NCBI RefSeq assembly: GCF_036802865.1
Contig: NZ_DAIRVK010000002.1
Span: 496,001 to 560,000, forward strand
Length of the DNA stretch: 64,000 nucleotides
Direction: 5' to 3'
DNA from: Sulfurospirillum sp036802865
GTDB taxonomy: Bacteria > Campylobacterota > Campylobacteria > Campylobacterales > Sulfurospirillaceae
The translations under genes and the position numbers were made by a program. This document shows, piece by piece, positions 52,287 to 63,300 of the stretch (the first letter of the stretch is position 1; the number at the start of each line of letters is the position of its first letter). The notes beneath the pieces are model-generated. The model saw only the letters and a program-made list of their open reading frames with translations. It was not told the DNA's origin and did no database searches.

Positions 52287-52613
52287 GAAAATTCCTTATT
52301 AGAATGTTTATATAACTTATAATCTAAATAATTCATACTAACTCACTACGAATAAATATAAACTTAAAATACTTATAATAAAAAGTTTTAATATTATCAA
52401 ACTTATTGGTAAGTAACAAAAAACACTTTAATGTATTTTTACCAGTAGAACTATGACCTTACCACACAAAAGAAGTTTAGATTTTACTTTTATTAATTAT
52501 TGAAAACTGTAATTTTCATAATTAAATTACAGAAGCATCTTTAGAAATATTACATTAAATTCGTAGCATGAAAATAGCTACTTATAACATTTATAGTTAT
52601 AGTTAAATAATAC
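52287..52613. other. AT-rich intergenic region with two inverted repeats
   Basis: No gene could be supported in this 327-bp stretch between the chemoreceptor start and the secretion-operon terminator. It contains CTGTAATTT/AAATTACAG (52507-52532, 9-bp arms, 8-nt spacer) and GTAGC/GCTAC (52564-52582). The first resembles a regulator site of the TGTAAT-ATTACA type. It should also contain the chemoreceptor promoter, which I could not pin down. Confidence 0.5.
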
Positions 52614-52634
52614 AGAAGAGCCTCAGGCTCTTCT
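52614..52634 (-). terminator. Terminator of the type I secretion operon
   Basis: AGAAGAGCC (52614-52622) pairs with GGCTCTTCT (52626-52634) around a 3-nt loop, 36 nt after the HlyD-like stop. The following minus-strand bases (GTATTATTTAAC) are T/A-rich. Confidence 0.75.
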
Positions 52635-52669
52635 TCAATAATAACATCATTATACCATTTTCATTGAAT

Positions 52670-53989
52670 TTACCTCACACTTAACCCCTCATCCATATAC
52701 TGAATAATCGGATAGATAAAGAACTCAATGATTTTTCTCTTTCCTACTTTAATCTCGGTAGTGACATTCATACCAGGTTCTAATCGTTTCTCTTTACCAT
52801 CAACCATAATCGATGTTGATGTTGGAATCACTTTGATCTCATAGATCAGCCCTTGCTTTTCATCTTCGATGGCATCATTACCAATGCTATCTACAATACC
52901 CTCGATCAGACCATACTTTTGAAAGGTAAAGGTATCGATCTTAATGGCTGCAGGCATCTGTTTGGCAACGAAACCTATATCTTGATTGAGTACGGTTGCT
53001 TTGACGATTAATGGCGCATCATCAGGAACAAGAGAAATCAGCTTTTCAGCAGGGGTTACAACCCCTCCTTCGGTATTTACCATTAATTTAGCGACATAGC
53101 CACTTAGAGGTGCTTTAATCTGCTGTTGTCTGTTTTGGAAAGAGATGGCATTGATTTCTGATTCTAAGGCTCTGAGCTCTTTTTTCTTATCAAGGAGTTG
53201 ATTAAACCATGTCGAAAGAGTCTGTTCAACATAGACTTTCTCTTCATGTTCAACCTCTTTGAGGTGTTGTTTGCTCTCATGCTCTTTATGGCGAGCCATA
53301 TTAAGCTGTTCGCGAACATTATGAACACTTTTTTGGACTTCTTCATAATCATTACGTGCGATAATATCAAGCACTTTTTCCATTCTTTGAAGTCTTATTT
53401 GATCTTTGAGTAAAAGACCTTCGAGTCTTTGTACATCTGCTTTAGCACTGCTGTATTGTGCCCCTGCTTGGGATCTTTTCATCGAATATTGTGATTTAGA
53501 AGCATTCAGCGAATCACGTTGGTGAAGGTACAGATCACTTTGTTCGGCCAAAAGAGCTTGGTCGAAATATTTATACTGCGTAAAGTTTGGTTTTCTATTT
53601 TCCACTAAAGCGCTTAAGCGTTCATTTTCTAAAATATGGACTATGAGGTCTTTATCTTTCGAAGCAAGGCTTGTTTGTGTGACACTAGGATCAATTTGCA
53701 TCAGTACTTGATCTTTTTCTACATGTTCGCCCTCTTTGACCAATATCTTGGCAATTACACCAGTTTCAATGGGTTGAAGTATCTTAACCTCCCCTGTAGG
53801 AACCACTTTACCCCGTGCGCTTACCACGATATCTATCGTTGCAAAGCTAAGCCACATTATTCCAAAAAAGATCACGCCAAAGATAAGCCATAAAATAGTA
53901 CGGCCTAATGGATTAAGGGGTCTGTCTTCAATTTCAACCAACAGAGGCTGAAACTCATGCACATCATTGTGCTGTTTTTTCGCCTTCAT
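52670..53989 (-). CDS. HlyD-family adaptor of the type I secretion system
   Basis: The 439-residue protein links the ABC exporter to the outer membrane channel. It has a cytoplasmic N-terminus, one TM at about residues 31-50 (TILWLIFGVIFFGIMWLSFA), a first lipoyl half (PIETGVIAKILVKEGEHVEK), a long charged coiled coil (about 115-275), a second lipoyl half (IKAPLSGYVAKLMVNTEGGV) and the conserved C-terminal PGMNVTTEIKVGKRKIIEFF. It overlaps the ABC exporter gene by 4 bp. Confidence 0.93.
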   Translation of the reverse strand: MKAKKQHNDVHEFQPLLVEIEDRPLNPLGRTILWLIFGVIFFGIMWLSFATIDIVVSARGKVVPTGEVKILQPIETGVIAKILVKEGEHVEKDQVLMQIDPSVTQTSLASKDKDLIVHILENERLSALVENRKPNFTQYKYFDQALLAEQSDLYLHQRDSLNASKSQYSMKRSQAGAQYSSAKADVQRLEGLLLKDQIRLQRMEKVLDIIARNDYEEVQKSVHNVREQLNMARHKEHESKQHLKEVEHEEKVYVEQTLSTWFNQLLDKKKELRALESEINAISFQNRQQQIKAPLSGYVAKLMVNTEGGVVTPAEKLISLVPDDAPLIVKATVLNQDIGFVAKQMPAAIKIDTFTFQKYGLIEGIVDSIGNDAIEDEKQGLIYEIKVIPTSTSIMVDGKEKRLEPGMNVTTEIKVGKRKIIEFFIYPIIQYMDEGLSVR

Positions 53990-56088
53990 GCCCTCTCCTG
54001 CTGTGTGGTTAAGAAGTGATAGTAGCCTTTAAGCACCATGAGTTCATCATGGCTACCTCGCTCTACAATATCGCCTTTATCCATCACGATGATCTCATCA
54101 CAATCTCTTACAGTACTTAGTCTATGAGCGACAATAAACATTGTCCTTCCCTCTTTAATGGCTTTGAGGTTATCTTGAATGATTTTTTCAGATTCATAAT
54201 CAAGAGCAGAGGTTGCTTCATCAAATATGAGAACCTTAGGATCTCCTAGAAGAGCCCTTGCAATGGCAATGCGTTGTCTCTGTCCACCAGAGAGTGATGA
54301 ACCGCGTTCTCCTACAAAAGTATCATACCCTTCAGGAAGTTCTGAGATAAACTCATGTGCTCCTGCAATTTTAGAAACGGTGATTATGCGCTCCATTGAA
54401 GCGCCTGGAACCGCAAAGGCAATGTTCTCTTTAATCGTTCCACTAAAGAGATAATTCTCTTGTAAAACAACGCCGATGTTATGGCGAAGCCATGAGGGAT
54501 TCATATGTCTAATGTCTACACCATCGATGTAGACTGCTCCTTCATGAGGGAGATAAAGACGCTGTAACAGTTTGGTGAGCGTACTCTTTCCACTACCACT
54601 TCGCCCTACCACACCAATGCTTTGTCCTGGGCTTACATGTAAAGAGAGTTGTTTTAAAATAAGCGGACCATCAAGGGCATAACGAAAGGCAATTTTGTCA
54701 AAGTTAACCTCCCCTTGCACTTTTGGCAAAGTAATGGCTTTATCGTTCATCTGCTCGGTGGGAGTATTCAGAATATCACCTATGCGATCCACCGAAAGCA
54801 ATGCTTGTTGGAACTCATTCCAAAGTCCTACTAAACGCATGACAGGAGAGCTAAACTGACCAGCAAACATCTGAAAGGCTATAAGTTGCCCAACACTCAG
54901 TTTATTATCAATGACCAGCCCTACTCCAAAGTAAAGAATGCTGAGCGTCATCAGCTTTTGTAAAGCGCCACTGACACCGGAAAGTATATTGGAAAGATGG
55001 GCTAGATTAAAGCCAGCATTAACGTAAGCTCCTAAGTACTCTTCCCACTTCTTTTGCATACTACCTTCAATGGCTAAGGCTTTCACCGTTTGCATACCCG
55101 TGACCGATTCCACTAAATAGGCATTGGATTGTGCACCCATTTGAAACTTCGCTTCAAGACGTTTGCGAAGGTTCGGGGTCACGATGATATAGAGTGTTGC
55201 GATAATGGCAATAAAACCTAAAGAGACGAAAGAGAGTTGCACACTATAGATCATCATCATTACTACAAACACCACTGAGAAAAGCATATCTAAAAGCACG
55301 GTGACGGACTTGTTGGCGATAAACTCTCTGATCTGATCGAGTTCTCGTACACGAGCGATAATATTGCCCACTTTTCGTTTCTCAAAGTAGACCAAAGGAA
55401 GCGAGATAAGATGGCGAAACAATCTTGCTCCAAGCCTTGCATCGATCTTTGAGGTGGTATGAACAAAAATATAGTTACGTACGATGCTCAGTAAAAACTC
55501 AAAGAGAATGACCGCTCCAAAGGCGATAGCAATGACATTAAGCGTACTCATACTGTGGTGAACCAATACTTTATCAAGAACAACCTGTGTAAACAGTGGT
55601 GTAACGAGACCAAAGAGCTGCATCACAAAGGAGGCTAAAAGGACTTCACCAACAATACGTTTATAGTGTAACAGTTGATTGTAAAACCAAGCAAAGCCAA
55701 ATTTGATCTGATCGGTCATGATTTTATGTTTGAGAATAATCACTTTAGGCTGTATGGTGGTTGTAAAATCTGTAAAACTGAGTAAATAAGGCTCTTTAGC
55801 TCCTGCTTCAAAGACCAACATCTGCTCTTTTTCAAGATCAATTTTTAAGATCGTAATGTAACCTGCATCTTTTTTTCGTGCGATACACGGCAAAGGGTAT
55901 TTTTCCATTTGAGCAAGCGTGAGTGATTTCAGTTTGGTTTTAAAGCCCTGCTCTTTAGCAATACGAGCCAATACCTCAATGGAAGGTTCATTGGCATCTA
56001 AAGCATATTTTCTAGCAATGGCGGTGGAGTCAATCGCAATGCGGTTGAGCTGTCCAACGACTTCAAGTGCGACTAATGCGCTGCGCAT
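53986..56088 (-). CDS. HlyB-type ABC exporter with inactive C39-like domain
   Basis: The 700-residue protein couples ATP hydrolysis to export of the RTX substrate. Domain order is C39-like (about 1-120), six membrane segments (about 155-430) and an ABC domain with Walker A GRSGSGKST, signature LSGGQRQRIAIARAL and Walker B VLIFDEATSALD. The position of the peptidase Cys near residue 10 (ALEVVGQLN) has no Cys, so this is a HlyB-like non-cleaving exporter that fits an RTX protein with an uncleaved C-terminal signal. Confidence 0.94.
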   Translation of the reverse strand: MRSALVALEVVGQLNRIAIDSTAIARKYALDANEPSIEVLARIAKEQGFKTKLKSLTLAQMEKYPLPCIARKKDAGYITILKIDLEKEQMLVFEAGAKEPYLLSFTDFTTTIQPKVIILKHKIMTDQIKFGFAWFYNQLLHYKRIVGEVLLASFVMQLFGLVTPLFTQVVLDKVLVHHSMSTLNVIAIAFGAVILFEFLLSIVRNYIFVHTTSKIDARLGARLFRHLISLPLVYFEKRKVGNIIARVRELDQIREFIANKSVTVLLDMLFSVVFVVMMMIYSVQLSFVSLGFIAIIATLYIIVTPNLRKRLEAKFQMGAQSNAYLVESVTGMQTVKALAIEGSMQKKWEEYLGAYVNAGFNLAHLSNILSGVSGALQKLMTLSILYFGVGLVIDNKLSVGQLIAFQMFAGQFSSPVMRLVGLWNEFQQALLSVDRIGDILNTPTEQMNDKAITLPKVQGEVNFDKIAFRYALDGPLILKQLSLHVSPGQSIGVVGRSGSGKSTLTKLLQRLYLPHEGAVYIDGVDIRHMNPSWLRHNIGVVLQENYLFSGTIKENIAFAVPGASMERIITVSKIAGAHEFISELPEGYDTFVGERGSSLSGGQRQRIAIARALLGDPKVLIFDEATSALDYESEKIIQDNLKAIKEGRTMFIVAHRLSTVRDCDEIIVMDKGDIVERGSHDELMVLKGYYHFLTTQQERA

Positions 56089-57380
56089 TCATACTCCTTT
56101 TGAGAAAAGAGAATCTCTTTGGTGTGACTAAGGCTGAGTAGCTCTTCTGCTTCATTGGAAGCGATGGCGGTTTGGTAGTATTGGATTTGAGCTTTAAGGC
56201 TTGAGAGTTTATCTTTTTGACCATTTTCATGCAGGCTTTCGATCATCTCAGATACATTTTGAGAAGAAGCTTCACTTCTTTTAGCACTGTTTAGTCTTTG
56301 TTCACGTTCACGTGCTTGTGATTGCAGAAGATACTGCTCTTTTTCGTAGGTTCGTTTAGCCTCTTCAAGGGCAACTCTTGCTTGTTGCAACTCTAAGAGT
56401 CTTGTCTCCACAGCAGCTTCTCTGGCAAAGCCATCAAAAATTGTCCAACTAAAAGAAAGCCCTACTCTATAACCATTTTTCTCCATATTATCGGTAGCTT
56501 GGCTAAGACGATCTTTGTCTGAACCATAAATATCATACTTACTATACAGTGAAAAAACAGGCAGATAGCGTGTCTTCTCTGCTTTAAGTTGCGCACTCTT
56601 TTGCTCAATGCTGGCATAGGCTTGTTTAGCACTGGAACTCTCTTCAAAGCTTAAAGATCGTACAGAAGACTCTTTTACATGTAAAGGCTCTAACTTAGAA
56701 GAACCATCCAATTTAACACCGCTAAGGTAAGACATATGCGCTAACATACTCTCTTTTTCTTCTTGAATTTGAGCACTCAGAACAAGCTGATCAGCCATAT
56801 ATTGGGCATAGGTGATGACTTCTGTTTGAGCGAGTTCCCCTGCCTCATTGAGTCTTTTTGCCATAACGTAGGATTCTTGATAGAGCTTTTGGATACGTTG
56901 GTAATAGGCTAGCTTTGCAGTAGCTATACGCACTTTGGCATAGGCTTCCAATAGAGAGTCTAACTGCTCTTTAAGATTCACGCACTCCCCTGCTTTGGAC
57001 GCTTTTATCTGTTCATTGGCAGCTTTTACACCAAGATTGGTGGCACCAAAGCGAAAAAGGTCATACGTAAGCGAGATTGTGGAAGAGTTCTGGTACTGGG
57101 AGGTTTGGGTTAAACTATCACTACCAATATACGAAGGTGTCGTTGCATCAGTAAATTTTTTAGAATACTCCGATGTTCCACCAAGGGCTAAAGTAGGAAG
57201 ATACGCAGCTTCCGCAGTTCTTAGACTCTCTTGTGCAATTTTGGTTTGAAGACGTTGTTGTTGCAACTTTGGGGAACTTTTTTCCATTGCATCTAACAAC
57301 ATCTCAAAGGTGACACTCTGATGGGCAAAGCCAAGAGTCACAGAAAATACTGCGACTCCCAGAAAGGCTTTTTTCATCAT
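56073..57380 (-). CDS. TolC-family outer membrane channel of the type I secretion system
   Basis: The 435-residue protein has a signal peptide (KKAFLGVAVFSVTLGFAH) and two repeated helical/strand halves, with YLPTLALGGTSEYSK and YDLFRFGATNLGVKAANEQI in the first and YLPVFSLYSKYDIYG and WTIFDGFAREAAVETRLLEL in the second. It is distinct from the efflux TolC at 43729. Its ATG overlaps the RTX stop as ATGA, and its end overlaps the exporter gene by 16 bp. Confidence 0.92.
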   Translation of the reverse strand: MMKKAFLGVAVFSVTLGFAHQSVTFEMLLDAMEKSSPKLQQQRLQTKIAQESLRTAEAAYLPTLALGGTSEYSKKFTDATTPSYIGSDSLTQTSQYQNSSTISLTYDLFRFGATNLGVKAANEQIKASKAGECVNLKEQLDSLLEAYAKVRIATAKLAYYQRIQKLYQESYVMAKRLNEAGELAQTEVITYAQYMADQLVLSAQIQEEKESMLAHMSYLSGVKLDGSSKLEPLHVKESSVRSLSFEESSSAKQAYASIEQKSAQLKAEKTRYLPVFSLYSKYDIYGSDKDRLSQATDNMEKNGYRVGLSFSWTIFDGFAREAAVETRLLELQQARVALEEAKRTYEKEQYLLQSQAREREQRLNSAKRSEASSQNVSEMIESLHENGQKDKLSSLKAQIQYYQTAIASNEAEELLSLSHTKEILFSQKEYECAAH

Positions 57381-60300
57381 GCGTTATGCCATCCTGAACT
57401 TACGATCTGCATTAAGGCTTGGTTGTTTTGTATATCACTATTAGAGGTTAATGAAATACCTTTATCGACAGCATACGCACTCATTTGCTGAATGATTAGG
57501 TTCATATCATTGTCCGTGAGATAACTACCGTTTGATAACTCTATGCGCTCTATCGGCGATGAAGAGGTATTGTTGTATGTATTGGCAACTTTGATGGTAT
57601 CGTTTTGTCCGTACTGGATAAGAAGGTTTGTACCACTGAGTATAAAGCTAACATCATTGTTTGTGATGCCATCACCAAATTTAACACTATCTACATCACT
57701 GCTATTCCAGCTTGCCCACTCATTGATCGTATCTTTTCCATCACCTTTGTTAAATAAGTAAGTGTCACTGCCACTGCCTCCCTCCATGAAGTCATTGCCT
57801 GTCCCACCACTTAAAACGTCATTGCCACCATAACTATAGATGCCATCATTGCCACCCATACCATAGATATTGTCCCCGAGAGTATCAATACCAAAGAGCC
57901 AATCACTGCCCTCAGTGCCTTTTGTGATAGCAAGTGCATTGACATCGGTTGTGTTAAGTGTTGTTCCATCACTGAAAGTGATCTGTTCTATCGTATTTCT
58001 TTGGACTCCGCCAAACCAGTATTTAATACGCATAGAATCATTGTCATTGACTTTAAAGACCAAGTCATAGTTATCTCTTAGGATTTGCAGGTTCTCTTTG
58101 GTGATTCCTGCACCAAAGAGGATTTTATCCGTATCGCTACTGCCATAGGCCGAGGAGTCAACGACCGTATCAGCTCCATCACCGATATTGAAAAGATAGG
58201 TGTCACTTCCATAAGAACCATCGATGAAGTCATCGCCACTTCCACTTTTTAGCGTATCGTTGCCACTGCCTGCATAAAGAGTGTCATTGCCACTACCTCC
58301 GCTTATGACATCATCACCATTCTCACCAAAGAGCATGTCAGTTCCACTCCCACCATTTAGTATGTCGTTGCCCTCTCCTGCGTAGATTTGATCATTGCCA
58401 TTATCGCCGTAGATTGCATCATTGCCATTGTTTCCTTGCAAGTTATCATTACCATCTCCACCTACCATAAGGTCATTTCCACTGCCACCACTCACATAAT
58501 CATTGCCACCCGCTCCGAGTAAAATATCATTCCCTACATTACCAAGGAGCCAGTTGCCAGTATTATCTCCTGCAACAAGATGATCACTTGCATCTAAAAC
58601 GACATAACCGCCATACATGATTGGATTAATAGCATCTCGTGAAAGGCTAATAGTGCCTTCTGCCATTTGCAATACTTCGACACCAGCTTGAGGATCAGTG
58701 AAATAGTTTTTCAAGGTAATGGTCTTCGTATCTGCAACAGTGATAACAAGATCACCTCCATTGCAAGAAAAGCGAAGATCATCTTTGCTCAAAGTATTCA
58801 TTACAAGTGTTTTAGTATCACTTGTATCATCAATGACAAGATCTTCACCCTCATAGATATAACCTTGAACCTCAAATCGTAAGGTTTGCTTTACAACCCC
58901 TCCATTGCCATCATCAATAGTAATAATGGCAATATCATCACCGTTATAAGAACCTTCAGATTGATAAGTCCACTCGCCGTTTGCATTAATAGAAATCTTA
59001 CCGTGTGAGGCTTGAGTTGAAATACCATACGTTAAGGTATCACCGTCTGGATCAATAACATTGATATTACCTGTGCTTTTTCTTGCATCTTGAAGTTGAA
59101 CATTTACTTCTACATCTATGAGAATTGGTGCTTGATTACGTAAATCATCAAGGCTTAATGTTGTACCATCATCTAATATGACTTTTTCAATTTCAAAGCC
59201 TGTTTGTGTCCAGTTTTTGATGGTGATAGTGTCGCTTAGTTCTTCAAAACTTTTACCTGTTTCTTTAAGTCCTAGGATGATGTCATCGCCAACGACTTTA
59301 GCGAGAATATCTCCTCTGGCAATACCTGCACCTAACATTAAAGTATCAATGCCAGAGCTATCACTAATTAAATCATGAGCGCCATTTTTTTCGAAAATAT
59401 AGTAGTCATCGCCATTGCCACCCATTAAGATGTCTGCACCCATGCCACCGTCAATGACATCATCACCATCATCACCCATTAACTGGTCATCGCCTGCTTG
59501 TCCATTTAAGAAGTCATCGCCATCATTACCGCTGATGAGCTCATTTCCATCTGCACCAAAAAGAACATCGTTGTAACGACCTCCCACTAAGCTATCGCCT
59601 GATGCTAAAACCGTAGCTGAGAGTTCGCCATTTTCTTTGGTTTGCATAAGTTTGGCATAGATAGCTTGTGCATCTAAGGCTGTGCCATCGGCAAAGACAA
59701 ATTTTTCGATTTTCCCTGTTGCATCAAACCAATTTTTAACAACGATCTGATCGGAAAGATCTTTAAGTGCCGTATCGTCTTCGCTATTTTCACGGATACC
59801 AATGACGAGTCCATTGGTTTGGCGATCCCATTTCACAAGGATTTGATCTGCGCTAATTCCACTTGCAAAACGAATTGTATCAATGCCAAGTCCTGTTGGG
59901 TCATTATCATCAATGACATCTTTACCGCCACCTAATTTCATCACATAGGTGTCATTGCCCTCGCCTCCGCTAAAGCTTTCATTGGCAATTCTAGAGATGA
60001 ATGTGTCGTTGTTGGTGATCGTGTCGTTTTTATCCACTTTAAACCAAACATCTCTAACAATGCCTGAACCATTACTACTTGAGGTAAAGCTTGTTTGATT
60101 GGAGATGATATTCCCAGCTTCTGTAATTTGGTTGAAAGTTGTACCATCTTCTCTGGTAAGATGAATGGAAGAAATATCGCTTAACTGTAGACTTGTAAGC
60201 TCTCCAGCATCCGTGATGCCGTTTTGGTTAGCGTCTTTCCAGATTTTCAGGCTTGCAAAAGCACTATCATTAACATCAATGATATTATCGTGGTTGCTAT

Positions 60301-63300
60301 CGTACTGAGCAAGTGCAGTATAACCGTCACTTGATAAAGAGCCATCGGCAAGTTTGGTGTAATTACCAAAAAGCTCGCCACCGTTGTTTATGAGTCCATC
60401 ACCATTAAGATCCATCGAAAGTAGTGCATCACTTGATTCTGCCCAAGCCGTTTTTTCCTTAATTCCATTGCCATCATAATCAAAATAAACATTGCTTGAC
60501 TCTAATGCGATAGAGGTTTTAAGATTGCCATTAAGATCAAGTACAATTGGAGGGGTATATTCACCACCTGAACTATTGCCACCTCTCCAATATGAGCCGA
60601 TCATTTCCATCATAGGCCCATTGGATCGGATTATGTCTGTACTTGTTAATGAAATGCCATTTTCAGAAGCATAAAGACTCAGGTTTTCGGAGAGTTTTTC
60701 GATATCAAGGCTGGTCATATAGGTACCATCACTGAGTACGATCTTTTCAATGGCATTATTGAGATTGGTTTGCGAGTTGATAGTTATAAAATCACCATTT
60801 CCTGCATCAATTTCTAAGTTAGAGCCATTCATTCTTAATACGATGTCATCCGCAGTAATGCCATCACCAAACTTCAGGGTATCGTTACCAGCATTATTAC
60901 CATTTTGCTGACTACCATAGCTATCATAAATTGTATCTTTGCCATCACCCCTATTAAACAGATAAGTATCATCTCCTACCCGTCCATAAAGTATATCATT
61001 ACCTTTGCCACCATGAATCGTATCTGCGCCATCTAAAGCATATATTATCTCATTATCATCGGTTCCAACATGAGCCATAATATCTGCTTTATTCCATGTC
61101 GTTCCATCACTAAAAACAATATTCTCAACAGCATAATACGTATTAAACATCCATCTGGATTCATAATAATCGGGGGAACCAGCTAACCAATTCTCGAATG
61201 TAATTGTATCACTGAGTTGATCAAATGTTTTTCCTTCTTCTTTTAGTCCGATGACAAGATTATTCCCTACTTGTTTGATCAGAATATCATCGGCAGTGAT
61301 TCCTTCTTTAAATTTAAGAGTATCATTGCCATAGTTACTATTCTCAAAGTTATTCTCTCTTACAAGATCTTTACCATCACCTCGTCCAAACAAATAGGTA
61401 TCGTTTCCACTTCGTCCTTCAAGAAGATCATTACCAGACCCTCCATCCATAACATCATCCCCTAATTGTCCATAGAGTTCATCATTACCATCTCCTCCAT
61501 AAAGGGTATCATTACCATCTTGCCCTTGTAGTGCATCAGCTCCATCTCCTCCATAGAGTGTATCATTACCTCCGCCTGATACGATAGCATCATTTCCTTT
61601 TTCCCCGTAAATAATATCATTCCCAGCCCCTGAAACAATAACATCATTACCGCCTAATGCGTGGACAACATTGTCCTCTGCTCCATACGTTAAATTGTCA
61701 TCTTGTTCGGTTGGATCAAACAAGAATACTGTATTAATTTTAGTTCCATCACTAAGTACAAAGTGCTCAATTCTATTATTAACGTTATACCAATCTTTAA
61801 TCGTAATAACATCGCTGAGTTGATCAAATACTTTACCATCTTCTTTAATACCAATAAGAACATTATTGCCTGATTTTTGGATAATAAAGTCATCCGCAGT
61901 AATGCCATCACCAAACTTCAGGGTATCGTTACCAGCATTATTACCATTTTGCTGACTACCATAGCTATCATAAATTGTATCTTTGCCATCACCCCTATTA
62001 AACAGATAAGTATCATCTCCTACCCGTCCATAAAGTATATCATTACCTTTGCCACCATGAATCGTATCTGCGCCATCTAAAGCATATATTATCTCATTAT
62101 CATCGGTTCCAACATGAGCCATAATATCTGCTTTATTCCATGTCGTTCCATCACTAAAAACAATATTCTCAACAGCATAATACGTATTAAACATCCATCT
62201 GGATTCATAATAATCGGGGGAACCAGCTAACCAATTCTCGAATGTAATTGTATCACTGAGTTGATCAAATGTTTTTCCTTCTTCTTTTAGTCCGATGACA
62301 AGATTATTCCCTACTTGTTTGATCAGAATATCATCGGCAGTGATTCCTTCTTTAAATTTAAGAGTATCATTGCCATAGTTACTATTCTCAAAGTTATTCT
62401 CTCTTACAAGATCTTTACCATCACCTCGTCCAAACAAATAGGTATCGTTTCCACTTCGTCCTTCAAGAAGATCATTACCAGACCCTCCATCCATAACATC
62501 ATCCCCTAATTGTCCATAGAGTTCATCATTACCATCTCCTCCATAAAGGGTATCATTACCATCTTGCCCTTGTAGTGCATCAGCTCCATCTCCTCCATAG
62601 AGTGTATCATTACCTCCGCCTGATACGATAGCATCATTTCCTTTTTCCCCGTAAATAATATCATTCCCAGCCCCTGAAACAATAACATCATTACCGCCTA
62701 ATGCGTGGACAACATTGTCCTCTGCTCCATACGTTAAATTGTCATCTTGTTCGGTTCCTTGGAGTATGTCATTTGAAGTGATTGTACTTCCATCTGTAAA
62801 TTTTACGATCTCAACACGATTTGTTATACCGCCTGTATACCAGTTTTTTACAGTTATCGTATCGATAAGCTGATCGAGTGTTTTACCGTCTTCTTTGAGT
62901 CCAATGACAAGGTCATTGCCCACTTGTTGCCAAATGACATCACTTTTTAAAATGCCATTTGCCATGACAATGCTATCAAGCCCTGCATTATCAGTGATAA
63001 CATCTTTGCCCATTCCTTTTCCAAATCGATAAGTGTCATTTCCACTAACATCATTTATAGTATCGTTGCCGTATCCTCCATCATAAATATCATTGCCACT
63101 AATATCACTCATAGTGTCATCTCCATAACCGCCATCAAAGGTATCATCCCCATTGCCACCAGTAAGTACATCAGTTCCGACACCTCCATTGAGAATATCG
63201 TTGCCATTTTTACCATCTATTGTGTCGTTACCTACACCACCATTGAGGATGTCATTTTGATCATCAAGTCCATTAATTGTATCATTCCCGTCAGTTTTAA

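Noticed and set aside
60845..62756. Regularly spaced repeats that could suggest a CRISPR array
   Set aside because: The repeat period is codon-based (GGxGxDxx blocks) and the whole stretch is one open frame encoding an RTX protein. There are no short palindromic repeats with unique 30-nt spacers.
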